Assembly (NCBI GenBank): GCA_963681505.1
Contig: OY811990.1
Coordinates: 1,792,435-1,856,434, forward strand
Origin: Eunapius fragilis
Lineage: Eukaryota; Porifera; Demospongiae; Spongillida; Spongillidae
Length of the DNA: 64,000 bases
Reading direction: 5' to 3'
Below the pieces are notes generated by a model. That model was not told the origin of the DNA. It saw nothing but the letters and a program-made list of their open reading frames with translations, and searched no databases. Below, in pieces: positions 23,460-34,798 of this stretch (within the stretch, counting starts at the first letter, position 1; each line of letters begins with the position of its first letter). The translations under genes and the position numbers were made by a program.

Positions 23460-23985
23460 TAACGAATCTTGTTAGTCATAGAAGAGAACCACTGACGTTT
23501 GTAAGAACGTAAATTAACGGTGGCACTTCAGTTGTGCATGTAGTGGCATGGGCACGGGATGTTATTGTATATTCATGTGCTCGGAGTAGCGGGAACCAGG
23601 TTGATGGCGCGAAATGAACGAGAAATGTGCAATTACTTTGCACAGCTGTATCTCCGTAACGGATCAAGTAAAAATTAACGAAAAGGACAAATCGATAGGT
23701 ACAGGACCCCTCTACGTATAAACCGAATTTGAAGTTAATTGAGATGCCCTGCCGAAAGATATGGCCGGTTTGAACCCCAAGGGGTATCGGACGTTGCAAC
23801 ACTGGCACGAAGCTAATGCAAGAGCCCAAAATTTATTTTACCAGAGAGACATGATGTAGTATGAAGTATTGAAAATAGAAAGTCAATAGCGTTTACTGTT
23901 CGGGAGATGTAGCGATTTCAAAGTGAATCATTTTTATAACTTTACATATATAATCGTGATACGCCAGTTTCGCGTGAACTGTCCC
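23460..23985 (-). repeat. F1 repeat arm, copy A
   Basis: Read on the minus strand it starts GGGACAGTTCACGCGAAAC and runs through CGATACCCCTTGGGGTTCAAA to AAAACACGGTACGTAC. Related arms: 53018-53600 (+), 59285-59824 (-), and more distantly the F2 arms. It holds a 117-codon open frame that recurs in each copy, with no domain I recognise. Confidence 0.8.
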
Positions 23986-23990
23986 ATATG

Positions 23991-24575
23991 GGTCAGTTCA
24001 CGAGATAATGGCCCTTCGCTATATTTTTTTAAGTTATAAAAATGACTCACGTTTGAATCGCTATAACGTCGGAACGGTAAACGCTATTGACTTCCTATTT
24101 TCAACACTTCATGCTACATCATTTCTGTCTGGTTAAATCGATTATGGGCTCTTGCATTAGCTTCGTGTCAGTGTTACAACGTCCGATACCCCTTGGGGTT
24201 CAAACCCGCCATATCTTTCGGCAGGAAAATTCGATTCACTCCTAGTTTGGTTTGTACGTAGAGGGATCCTGTACCTATTGATTTGTTCTGTTCGCTAATT
24301 TTTTTTTTATCCTTTACGGGGATACAACTGTGCAAAGTAATTGCATATTTCCCGGTCGTTTCGCGCCATTTACCTATTGCGCGACATGAAATGCAATTAC
24401 TTCCTGTTAAATAACTATGTCTCCGCCCATCCATACACTATTGTACGGCGTTTTCGCTTCTTGCAAACGTCCGGTTCTGTTCCCCTTCTTGGCTTCTTCA
24501 ACATAGCGAGCAGAAGCTAAAGATTCTTAATACATGGATTCAGCTGCCATCAGCCTGCGCAACACGGTACGTACC
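23991..24575 (+). repeat. F2 repeat arm, copy A
   Basis: Begins GTCAGTTCACGAGATAATGG immediately after F1 and points the other way. It ends at GCGCAACACGGTACGTACCC. Within the block the order of conserved words is the same as in F1, so F1 and F2 are diverged versions of one sequence in head-to-head array. Confidence 0.8.
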
Positions 24576-24937
24576 CTTTAAAATGCACGTAGAAATCGAG
24601 CGTGTTGACTCGGTGAAACTGCTTCATTTATGCGTGCACAACGCTGCAGAGCATGAAAGTGCACGGTGTCTAGGGCTAGCTTAATCTGAAACGCACCCTT
24701 CCTTTTTGACTTCTGCACACGCACAGATATATCAAACATGCACCCCCTTGTAGCTACATGTATTTATCAACATGTAGTACTCTCGATCATTGGCTTACTA
24801 AAACCTCTTTCTTGTTTAATTTGTGAACCAATTCTATTTGGTTCTACAGAATAATATCCACACAAAATAAAATCCACACATACACACGCACACACACATG
24901 CACACACTCACATTCATACACAACCTCAGATCAGAGC

Positions 24938-25945
24938 AATTGGTGTCATTTAATTCTGTCAGAATGTTTCCTCATGCTTAGTTTCCAATTGGTGGTGTGC
25001 ATGGCATAGTTGATTGTTTGCCCAAAAGGGGTCAGGCGACTGTGGGTTTGCTGTCCCCCTACCCTGAGTGTGACTGGAACCAAGATTACCATTGGGTTAG
25101 CCCACACCTTGACACGTACTGGTCAAGGTAAGGTGGTTAGGCCAGGGTAGAAGCCAAAAGGGTGCTACCTGCCATTGATGTATAAACAATAACACCTGTA
25201 GCAATGCATTTATAAGTACAGCCATGGTAAGCAACGCAGCTGGCATTTGGCTGGAGTGATTGCAGCCCACCCCTACTATCCTTTATACATACATGTGTGA
25301 CCTGCAACCATACCAGGTGTCAATATTTTGGGGACAGTGTGTTAGATGGGGTATGACCAAAAGTGAGGGAATGAGTTAACTGGAGGGTTAAATGGAGGCG
25401 AAGCTTTCGCAGACGTCTAGGCTCAGGGTAGAATGAAAGTGAGGTTTTCCCAGAAGATACTCCAGGCTAGAATTTAGCTGGGAATTTAGTGTTGTTGCCA
25501 TGTGCACTTATACACACACATGCACACTCACACAAGCACACACACACACACAAACATGTACACACACACACACACACACACAACACACACACCATGGGCA
25601 GTCAGTCATTCACGCATCAACATCAATGCTTTGCTATTGCAATTTATTTTATTTCCTAATTGTCGACCCACATACAAAACATTAAACTGTTTTTAGCTGT
25701 CATCCTATTCATCACATGCTTCTCTTTTGTATTTCTACTGGAGCCGTACCTGTTTGTAAATTGTCTTGTGTATCAATGTGCATGTTAATACATGCACACA
25801 CATACACACCACACACAAGCACTAGCATACACTTGCAACTGCAGTCATATGTTTATTGTTTGTGTAAATTTGTGTTTCCTTGCTCTGGCAATTACCAACA
25901 GGCCTACTTGTTGCCTTTTGCACTTTTAAACATATGAATGCACAT

Positions 25946-25996
<51 letters not shown>

Positions 25997-26963
25997 GACA
26001 CAAACCCACATGCACATGCACGCACATTCATGTACACACACAGGAGTCATGCTTCAATCACAAACATGTGCATATGTACACATAAAAATGGCTTTGGCAG
26101 TCATCCATCACACACACACACATGCACATACGCATACACAGAACTGGCCTATGCTTTGTAAAATTATTATCTAATTTCCCTGTTGTCTCTTGTTGCTATG
26201 AGCACACTTACTAGATGTGAGCCTGCACTACAAGAATGCACACTTATGCACACAGGCATGCATGCACAAACACATGCGCACTCACACAAACAAACAAACA
26301 AACAAACAAATAAACAAACACGCACACTCGCACAAACAAACACACACACATACACAAGTGCAAACCACCCACTCTGCATTCTGCTTGGTACACTCACACT
26401 TGTGCCTTCACCATTAGAGCCTGTTGGTCCTTAATTCACCTCATATGCAATTTTGATTTTTTTTTCTTCTGCTGCTCCTGTTTGGCTTCCACTGATGTAC
26501 CCATGGCCTCCACTACATGCTCATGTCCCATCACCTACACTAGATGCTCATGTCCCATGATTCTAAGTACTAACTTGTCAGGTTGAGTAGCGCCAGCAGC
26601 TAGGTAGGTGCACAACCATGCACCATCACCCTTAGCCGTTGAGGTTTTCAATATACAAGACTTGTATCCAGGCTAAGAAGAATCCGATGCTATGGAGACA
26701 TAGTTTCTGAGCTGGCTTTCTGTGATTCCATTAATTACCCTTCACCTTGACCCATCCATGTCTGTGTGGACTCATCTCATGCCATACCCCCACCATCATG
26801 ATAAGCCTGCTAACCAAAATAGGCTCAGTGACTTAAGCTCACCTCAGTGTATTGCTAGAAGCTTTGGTAAGGCTCATGGCTCTAGACCTGTCCACCACCT
26901 ATCCAAACCCCTAACAGCATGGGCCACAAAGATCGAAAATATGCCTGTTTTATGACACCAATT
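24938..26963 (+). repeat. R repeat, copy 2
   Basis: Ends AATTGGTGTCAT and ATGACACCAATT. Near-identical to 60776-62788 and clearly related to copy 1. CA tracts lie at about 25550-25590 and 25947-25993. No gene. Confidence 0.85.
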
Positions 26964-27285
26964 ATTATGATCTGGGGTGAGTGTTTCCACTTGTTGCTGA
27001 GTTCTATGGACAGCCATAGACTGGCCTCTATTTCACCTCCTTACACATAGCTAATGGATTTCCTGATGTCATTTAGAGATTGATTGTGTATGTGCTTGTG
27101 TGTGTGTGTGCCTATGTGTGTTTTGTATGTGTTGTTTGTGTACATGTGAGTGAGTGAGTGTGTGCATGTGTGTGTGTGTGTGTTTGTGTGTGAGAGCCTG
27201 TGTGGTGTGATTGAAACATGTACTCTGGAAAAGGCCTTGGGTTGGAAGCCTTGCATGTCTGGCAGTGAAATCATTGCTACCCTAT

Positions 27286-27716
27286 CCCTAGAAAATTTTT
27301 ATTCTATTTTTTATTCTATTTGCAGGTTTCTAGGGATAATAGCTGAGCGTGTTATTCTACATACTGCGTGATTATTACCCAATGCTGAACAGCTATTTCT
27401 ATAAATTGACTATAATCTCATTTCAGTTAAGCCACTTACACTTTAAAAGCATAAATTATACTAGCGTACACCTCTATTTTATTCTATTGCGTAGAATAAA
27501 AGCTACAAATTTTTACCATCTACGTATCCCCGTAATCGCACTGCCTTAGCTCCGCTACAGCTTCCGCTCTTAACATTTGTGTTTGGGATTCTATTTGTAG
27601 TGTGATGCTGTATACAATATCTGTGCACTGGATGTCTTAAAGAAACGTGGTTTTCACGATATTCTAAGTTAAAGTTTTTTTATTCTATTTTTTATTCTAT
27701 TTGAGAGTTTCTAGGG
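27286..27716. mobile_element. 431-bp insertion, CCCTAGAAA termini, TSD CTAT
   Basis: Ends CCCTAGAAA and TTTCTAGGG, flanked by CTAT (27282-27285 and 27717-27720). The duplicate at 63101-63104 has one CTAT and no insertion, which defines the borders exactly. A 40-bp AT-rich block with TTTTTATTCTATTTTTTATT is directly repeated near both ends (27290-27335 and 27675-27716). No coding frame of note. Non-autonomous element of unknown superfamily. Confidence 0.85.
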
Positions 27717-27832
27717 CTATCACCACTGATAGTGGTTGGACTGGGCCTCTGTAAAGTTTGTATTGGATTGAGAGGTAATAGTATTCACATCCAACTGCTC
27801 CCATGTACCCATGAGTTCTAGCAATACACTGT

Positions 27833-27833
<1 letters not shown>

Positions 27834-27870
<37 letters not shown>

Positions 27871-28010
27871 ACACACTCATGCACATACACACACAACACG
27901 TACAAAGCACATACATGCATACATACGTACATACATACATACATACATACATACATACATACATACATACATACATACATACATACATACATACATACAT
28001 ACACACATGC
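27834..28010. repeat. CA and CATA microsatellites
   Basis: A CA run at 27834-27870 is followed by (CATA)n at about 27912-28008. The second duplicate has only a short CA part before it is broken by the LINE tail at 63308. Confidence 0.92.
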
Positions 28011-29227
28011 ATACGTACAAATGTATAAACGAGATGGAGTAAATGGAATTTAGATTTCTGAGGCAGCTTATAGCTGATGCCTCTGTACCTTAGCAACAAG
28101 TGGAAAATTGCTGTCATTGAACAGGTTCATGTTTGGCATGCCAGCTCTGCTGTAGGGTCATGTGTGTGTGTGTGCATGTGTGTGTATGTATGTGTATGTG
28201 TGTGTGTATGTGCATGTGTGTGTATGTGTGTGCGTTTGTGTATTAAGTGCAGATGGCAACACCTGACAATTTTAGTAACCAGATGTTTAAAAATTGGCTC
28301 TAGACCTTTTCATCATATCTCGACTTAACTTCCTAACGGCATGGCTACCCAGGCCACAAAGGTCCCAACATGTACTTTTAGGCACATGCACACACACACA
28401 CTCACATTAGTCTTCCTCCCCACACAACCCTCCACTATGGCCCAATGTGCATGCAGTTATGGTTGAACATCAGTTGTAAGCACTCCATGTTATCCACCAA
28501 TGGATACCTGCATGCATGTAGTAAGATTGAATTAACTCCCCCGCATTCCTTGGAAACATTAATATGTTTGCAGCTTGCATGTAACCCATGACTCCATGAG
28601 ACTGTGCTTACATTACAACTGGTAATAATTCTAGATGTTCAAAAAGATTGTGGAGGAGAGGTGACATGTTGGCTTAATGCATGCATTTATCTGTATGAGG
28701 ACTAACCCTAACTAACATTCCTTGTGGGAAGATAGTGCACACCTCTGCTTCAGCTACTTTTGAATACTCAAATCACAGCCCATCTTGTTCATTGTATATT
28801 GGTACATTGCAACATCCTTACTCCTTTGGTGATTGAAAACAGGCCAAGGCAACAAGTACATTCCAATCTCTGCATGAGACAAGTGCAATGCTTACACTCA
28901 CTGTGACTCAGAGCTACATGTAGCATTGATGTACACGTTATCCACTCGTAAAATGCAGTTGCTATATCAGCATTCCATCTTCTTGAGCACCAAAAGTGGT
29001 ACACTGGAAGCCAGATCCTATGCACCGTGTGTTCACAGCAACAGTAATACGACTTGATCTGACAAGGGTACAGGTGTAGGTGGTGTTGTCCCCAGGACAG
29101 CCCCAGGACAGAGAAGTGTTCTCATTGGTGGATAGTTGTTGTGAAATGATGGACAAGCAGCTAGATCATGATGACAGATATTTTATGACCAATATGTAAG
29201 GGAAATAGAGAATGTGGCTCCTTACCA
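28011..29227. other. No confident gene; TG tract and a weak open frame
   Basis: Contains a TG microsatellite at about 28158-28245 and otherwise ordinary AT-rich sequence. On the minus strand 28962-29156 an open frame includes CPGDNTTYTCTL, which could be a scrap of an extracellular Ig-like or receptor exon, but no splice context supports it. Confidence 0.4.
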
Positions 29228-29440
29228 CATTATGTCACAGGCTCACAGCTATTGCCTGGATATGATGCTCCCTTAGTAACATTATGTCACAGCTATTGCC
29301 TGGATATGATGCTCCCTTAGCAACATTATGTTTGCCTGGATATGATGCTCCCTTAGCAACATTATGTCACAGCTATTGCCTGAATATGATGCTACCTTAG
29401 AAACATTATGTCACAGCTATTGCCTGTATATGATGCTGCC
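29228..29440. repeat. Tandem repeat, about 44-bp unit, five copies
   Basis: ATTATGTCACAGCTATTGCC followed by TGGATATGATGCTCCCTTAG is repeated five times. One copy lacks the CACAGCTA part. Between 29440 and 30020 I see no gene. Confidence 0.85.
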
Positions 29441-30020
29441 TTAGCTTCTCTCTCCTGCGCTCGTCCATAGTGTGCTTAAGAGTTGCACCTCGTCACAGAG
29501 CCAACTATGAGGTACAGAGTTTGATTGAGCTATAGCAGAAGCTTTTTTTTTTTGTTCCAGTTCTAAATAATGCAGTATTTGGAGTGGATTTATTCACCTC
29601 ATGATGTGACTATTTACAATTTTTTTTTTGCACTTGTAAATATCAGCCAGTAGTTGTCCCCGCCCACCATCAATGACCAAACAGATGTTATCTAATAGTT
29701 TTTGGGGTCCTGAATTGGCGAAAACAGTGGGTGTTTTGTACTTATACAAATGTATAAGTATGTGACCGCACATAACATTGGGGCAGCCATTTCCTTACAC
29801 ATGCAAATTTTTTGCTGGTAAAGCAAATCTGTTCTGAATGAAGTTCGTGCCACTTATTGCCAAGATATGTCAAATGCGCTAGTATTATTCCATGCTTTTA
29901 AAAATTATCAATGTTAATGTCCACCTCTCGCTCGCCAACCACTGTCTCCCTCATTCTTTCGGCCTGCAAAGAATTACCCCGCATGCACGTGCATGTGTCA
30001 GCTGAGAATCATCGCAAGCA

Positions 30021-30179
30021 ATGTCGCGTTCTACACGAATCCACTGCGGAGTGAAGGCGCCCAAGGGTACCGCAAATTTCTGTTTCAGGTGTGGCAATAA
30101 ACTAGTAGAACATCATCATGAAAGCATGAGACAGCTACCGAAGTGCAATCTTTGCCACAGAGAACTCCGATCAGGTTGA
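30021..30179 (+). CDS. Possible small CxxC/CxxC zinc-ribbon-like protein
   Basis: A 52-codon frame starts at an ATG (MSRSTRIHCG). It has two zinc-knuckle-like pairs, FCFRCGNKL and KCNLCHREL, separated by 17 residues, with a His-His-His stretch between. Paired CxxC spacing of this kind binds zinc in ribbon and RING-like folds (family knowledge). Whether the frame is expressed is unknown. It could also be a first exon, since a GTTGAC that might serve as donor overlaps the end. No neighbouring gene gives context: the Ginger copy starts 457 bp downstream, with nothing recognised between. Confidence 0.3.
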   Translation: MSRSTRIHCGVKAPKGTANFCFRCGNKLVEHHHESMRQLPKCNLCHRELRSG

Positions 30180-30789
30180 CAACTGTGGAGTGGCCGGACA
30201 GCAAAGAGATGATGTCGAAACCATCCGAGCAAGACGACGTAAGTAGCAGGTACCCGCGATGTATGCCTCTGATACCATAACAATCAATCGTGGGTGTCCT
30301 GATCTGTCAGGCCGGGCTGCCTTTGGCAAAGTGGCCCACCCCCACCCTCCACACATGCACACCCCAAAATAATCCTCTCCCTTCCTGCTTCCTAAGGAAC
30401 TTCGCTATGTATAGACAATACTGGCTATCTTTTGCGTAGGCACTTGTCATGTCAACAATAAACTATTATATTCATACGTGCATGGGGCTTAACGCATATT
30501 TGACGTTGACGTGACACGTTTTTAAAAGGGGTGAGGGGACTATTGTCTTTTAAAAATATGTCATAGCACAAAAGAACTTGTTCATTCATTTTTTAACCCC
30601 CTTATATATACTAGAACACATCAAAACATGATACCTGTCACGAAATATTCGGTCCGGGTCAAAATTTGGTCCGGCCGGACAAAATATGCCAGCATATTTG
30701 GTCCGCCCCCGCCATAAACGGTCCTACTCGAAGCGCATGCGTTTAGAAGTGTGAAAGCACGTGTAACTGCATCAGAAACAGCTAGAGAG

Positions 30790-33700
30790 ATGTGTGCGGA
30801 TGAAAATGAAGATCTGGTCGAAAAGGCATGTCTTTACTTGTTTGATGGGAGGTATCCTGAGGTACAGAGGTAGTACCAGCAACGAAAAAAGAGTCATCAG
30901 AAGAAAGGCTGCAACACTTACTTTGAGAGATGGAGAGGTCTTCTCCAAAGAACCCAAAAAGAATTCGACTGGGCAAAAGGTAAATATATACATCGCGCGC
31001 TCTGTATGGCATCCATGCATTGATGACTTCGATCAAACAGGAGGTATTTGAAGTCAGATATGTTCGCAGCAGCGAGGAAAGGTGCCGCATCTTGAAGGCA
31101 TGCCATGTGGATCTAACATCTGGGCACATGGGTGTCAAGCGTACTTCCCATCGCGTTTTGGAGTGGTTTTTTTGGAAAGGTGTAATAAAGGATATAGAAA
31201 TTATGGTAAGTGTTGAATTATATATCTCATTTCTCATTACATGCATGTATATGTTTCTTACACAGATCTCTACCTGTGACCTCTGTCAAAGGAATAGCCA
31301 GAAACTGTCCATTGCAACACCAGAACTGTTTCTAGTTCCAGTCCATTCACCCTGGCATCACGTGGGCATTGATTTTGTTGGCCCTATTTCACCTAAGACT
31401 ACATCGGGAAATAGTTACATTCTTACCCTATGTGATTATTTCACAAAATGGGTAGAAGCTGTTGCTCTTCCAACCAAAGAAGCATCAGGAATCGCTAGCT
31501 CACTCTTTAAGGTATATATGTGATGTTAATTATATATTCATTTTCCCAATACTTGTGTACTTAGTAGATATTTATGAAGATGGGGCTACCTGCTGTGATC
31601 ACTACCAACCAAGGAAGTGAATTCAAGAACCAGCTTAATGATGAAATGATGAAGATTCTGAACATAAGGCACCATCGGATAATGCATATCATCCTCAGGT
31701 AGACAAAATCTAGAGGGTGGTGGGGAAGTAGTGCAGTAGGAAAAAGCAATTCAGGCCTGTTGAGATCAATTGACACCACACACTATTTCATTAAAGATCT
31801 TTGTGTCTAATGTTTTGGGAGTTGAGAAAAACAATATCAGCAGCTTTTTAGACATATTAATTTGTCTGATTTTGGTGTGTATATAACTAATCACTAACAC
31901 ATATTATTTATTCTACTGATAAAATTTTAACTAAACCTACAGGGTGTTTCAAAATCAACTATAATTAAACATAAACTGGTTATTAATGCAAAAATTCCTA
32001 TCAGCAAAGGAAGACACGCTGATAGATAATTATTTTTATTAACTGAGATGAAAAAATTGATTCAAACCTCAAAAACTCCTCCTAAGTAAATTAAATCAAA
32101 AAATCATTATTTCAAATGTTGATAACTAATTGGTTTGAATTTATTAGTCGACTGTATAGATTGCAATTATTAAAGTTAAATGAACACTATGAGGCTTATA
32201 ATAGTTATATAATCTAATATGATGCCAGGAAGTAATAATTGCTGTTAGTTATTTTTTATTTGTTTGATATTAATAATTACTGTATATACATGTAAACTTG
32301 GTTTTTTTTTGGGCATGCACAATAGTAGAACGTTTATCAGCAATTATAAGTTAAACTGCTTATTACAGTAAATTTTTTCTTCATTTATGAAACACCTCAG
32401 TAATACAATGAATAACTTGCTAAACTGCTTCATGTCTACAGAGCAATGGGTTAGTTGAGAGATTCAATCAGTCTTTACAAAATATGCTTCGCAAGTACAT
32501 ACAAGAAAAGAAAGAGAAATGGGATGATTATTTGGACACTTGCTCATTTGCTTACAACACTTCAAAACATGAATCAACAAAATGTTCTCCATTTGAGATT
32601 ATGTTTGGTCGCAAAGCCATTCTTCCTCTTGATCTTGATGCTAGTGTACATCAAGGGCCATGCAATGAAGCTGAAGTTACCATATGTTCTCAGGAAACCG
32701 AAATTCAGCAGAAAGAGTCACAACACAAAGCTATACTGGAGGAAGTGCAGAAAAGCATTATTTCTGCTCAGAAGAAACAGAAGGAGCAGTATGATAAGAA
32801 ACATAGTAAGGCAGTCTTTTACTGTGTAGGTACACAAGTCTTGAAGAAAGACTACTGAAAGAAAAAAAGAAAAGGAGGCAAACTAGATTTCCCATGGGTT
32901 GGACCTTTTTTGATCACATAGAGTCTAGGAAAAGGTTTTTATGAGCTACAATCATGTGGAAAAGGTCCTGTCACCACAATTCCAAGAGTTAGCCATGTTC
33001 ATATTAAAGTGTACAAGTCATTGTCCTGTTCACCTTCAAGAAGACTTCAGTCACCATCAGCCTCCAATGAATCACATTCAACTCCATCTCCTGGCAGAGA
33101 TTCACCTGCATTAGGTGCTTCTCCCCCACAATCAGCTGTGTCTCTGTCACCTACAAAGGATGAGTCTACATTCGCTCTTTCTCCTACTGCAAAGGATTCA
33201 GCATCTGCTGTACTGCAAGAAAGTAATCACACAAGTGAACTTCAGTATTCATCCCTACTCTCAGAGAAGCCAAAGCTTCTGATACCTACTCCAGAATTTT
33301 TTCATAAGGGAGATGGGACTAGATCGAAACGCGAAAACTAAGCTTGTTGCTAAACTGATGCGACTAAGCAGTAAAAAGATGACTGTACCATGTCGACCAG
33401 CAATTGATGTTGAAAGTTACGTTCCTCTGGCTCAAGATGAAGTCCAACACTGGGTACCAGGGTTGACAACAGAAGATAAGAAAATGATTAAAAGTGGTGG
33501 GTGGCTAAGTGATGAGATTGTGGATGCTGGTCAGAAACTACTGAAATCAATGTATCCTCATATACAAGGGCTTCAAGAGGTTGCACTGGGTATGGTCTTG
33601 TCATATAGCATTGCAAAAAGTGAGTTCATTCAGATTATGAACACTGGAAAACATCATTGGGTAACGGTTTCAAACATTAAATGCAATGATGAAGAGATAC

Positions 33701-34190
33701 ATGTCTATGACTGTGCATCAGGTGGTCCAACTAGTTCTCTATTAAACCAGATTGCAAACATTGTTTGCACTCCCAAAGACATTATCAAAATTACCTACAT
33801 TGCATGATGTGCAAATGCAGCAAGGTTGTAATGACTGTGGGCTATTTGCAATAGCATTTGCTACTTCGTTGGCTAGAGGAGAACAACCAGGTAGCTTCTT
33901 CTATGAACAAAAGGCAATGAGGAAGCACTTAATTGAAAGCCTTGAGAAGCAAAATATTACTGCATTTCCAATACAAAAGATTAGACGCCATGGATCCAAA
34001 GTGAGGCACTCAGCAAATATACCAATACATTGTGTTTGCAGATTGCCAAAATTGGAAGGAATTAAAATGATTGAGTGTAGTTATTGTGGAACATGGTATC
34101 ATATTGACTTATGTGTCAGTATCTTCAGATTCCCAACAACCACATACAAAGTGGGCTTGTGCGAAATGCAAAAGTTGGACTGAGAATTAG
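30790..34190 (+). pseudogene. Ginger transposase, copy 2, multiply broken
   Basis: Same five exons as copy 1 (30790-30979, 31041-31205, 31266-31511, 31568-31698, 32442-34190). Lesions relative to copy 1: about 7 extra nt near 30862; a 1-nt loss near 31683; TGA at 32856-32858 where copy 1 has Arg; 11 nt missing near 33336; 4 extra nt near 33802; 2 nt missing near 34112. The second catalytic Asp is changed: copy 1 TTDQGSEF reads TTNQGSEF here (codon 31607-31609). The Ulp1 motifs (HHWVTVSN, NDCGLFAIAF) and PHD cysteines remain but in different frames. The linker minisatellite is reduced to one unit. This copy cannot make an active enzyme. Confidence 0.9.
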
Positions 34191-34319
34191 TGCTGTTTCT
34201 TTGTCAATGATTGTCAATGATTTGGACTAAGTGTGCTTGTCCAATTAATTGTGTTATCATGTTTTCAGTCACTTTTATGAAGATATGGATGCATATATTT
34301 ATATATTTTAATTGGGAAC

Positions 34320-34590
34320 ATTTTGTCCCGGACCAAATGTCGCTGCCACATTTGGTACGGGACCAAATATAGCAGCCATATTTGCTCCTACCGGACAGAA
34401 TATGGATGCGACATTTGGTCCTCGGGCGGACAAAATATGGCATGGTGGGACCGAATATGGCAGCCACATTCTGTCCGGTAGGACCAAATATGGCAGCCAT
34501 ATTTGGTCCCGGACCAAATTTGGCTGCCATAATCGGTCCGCCGGACCAAATATGGCTGCCATATTTGGTCCTACCGGACAATTTTTAGGT
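34320..34590. repeat. Subterminal TTTGGTCC/GGACCAAA array, Ginger copy 2
   Basis: Same mirrored octamer array as in copy 1, slightly longer (an extra CCGGACCAAATATGGCTGCC unit near 34542). Conserved architecture despite a decayed gene. Confidence 0.8.
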
Positions 34591-34798
34591 AGGTCATTTT
34601 GTGCCGTGACATACCACATAACCCAAAGTCGTAACCTCTGTAACCTCATGAAATGGGAGGAAGAATGAGCACACAGTAATTAAATATAACTTGTGTCTAT
34701 AGGCCGGGCAAATGGGATGTGCATTAGTGACTTCAGCGGCAAAACTACTGAAAGGTCCGTTGTCCAGCGTACTGTACAGCTAAGCGATGAAATATATA

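Larger units (their letters stand above)
23268..27905 (+). repeat. Segmental duplication, copy A
   Basis: About 4.2 kb, apart from one insertion, matches 59106-63303 in the same orientation at a constant offset of 35838, drifting to 35825. It covers F1(-), F2(+), R copy 2 and a flank. The match is near-perfect over unique as well as simple sequence. Confidence 0.9.
30636..34611 (+). mobile_element. Ginger-type DNA transposon, copy 2
   Basis: A 3976-bp element with ends TGTCACG...CGTGACA, flanked by TACC at 30632-30635 and 34612-34615. It is collinear with copy 1 throughout, including introns and the subterminal TTTGGTCC array (34320-34590). The different target duplication shows independent insertion. 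Confidence 0.93.

Noticed and set aside
23476-23829. 117-codon frame also at 53176-53520 and 59314-59667
   Set aside because: Part of the repeated F1 arm. No start context, domain or splice support beyond the shared DNA, so kept as repeat.
26722-26955. 77-codon frame shared with 62547-62780
   Set aside because: Inside the R repeat and the segmental duplication; identity reflects DNA duplication, no domain seen.
28962-29156. Ig- or receptor-like exon on the minus strand
   Set aside because: Only CPGDNTTYTCTL looks suggestive. No partner exons, no paired cysteine framework and no clear splice sites, so reported only as a remark.
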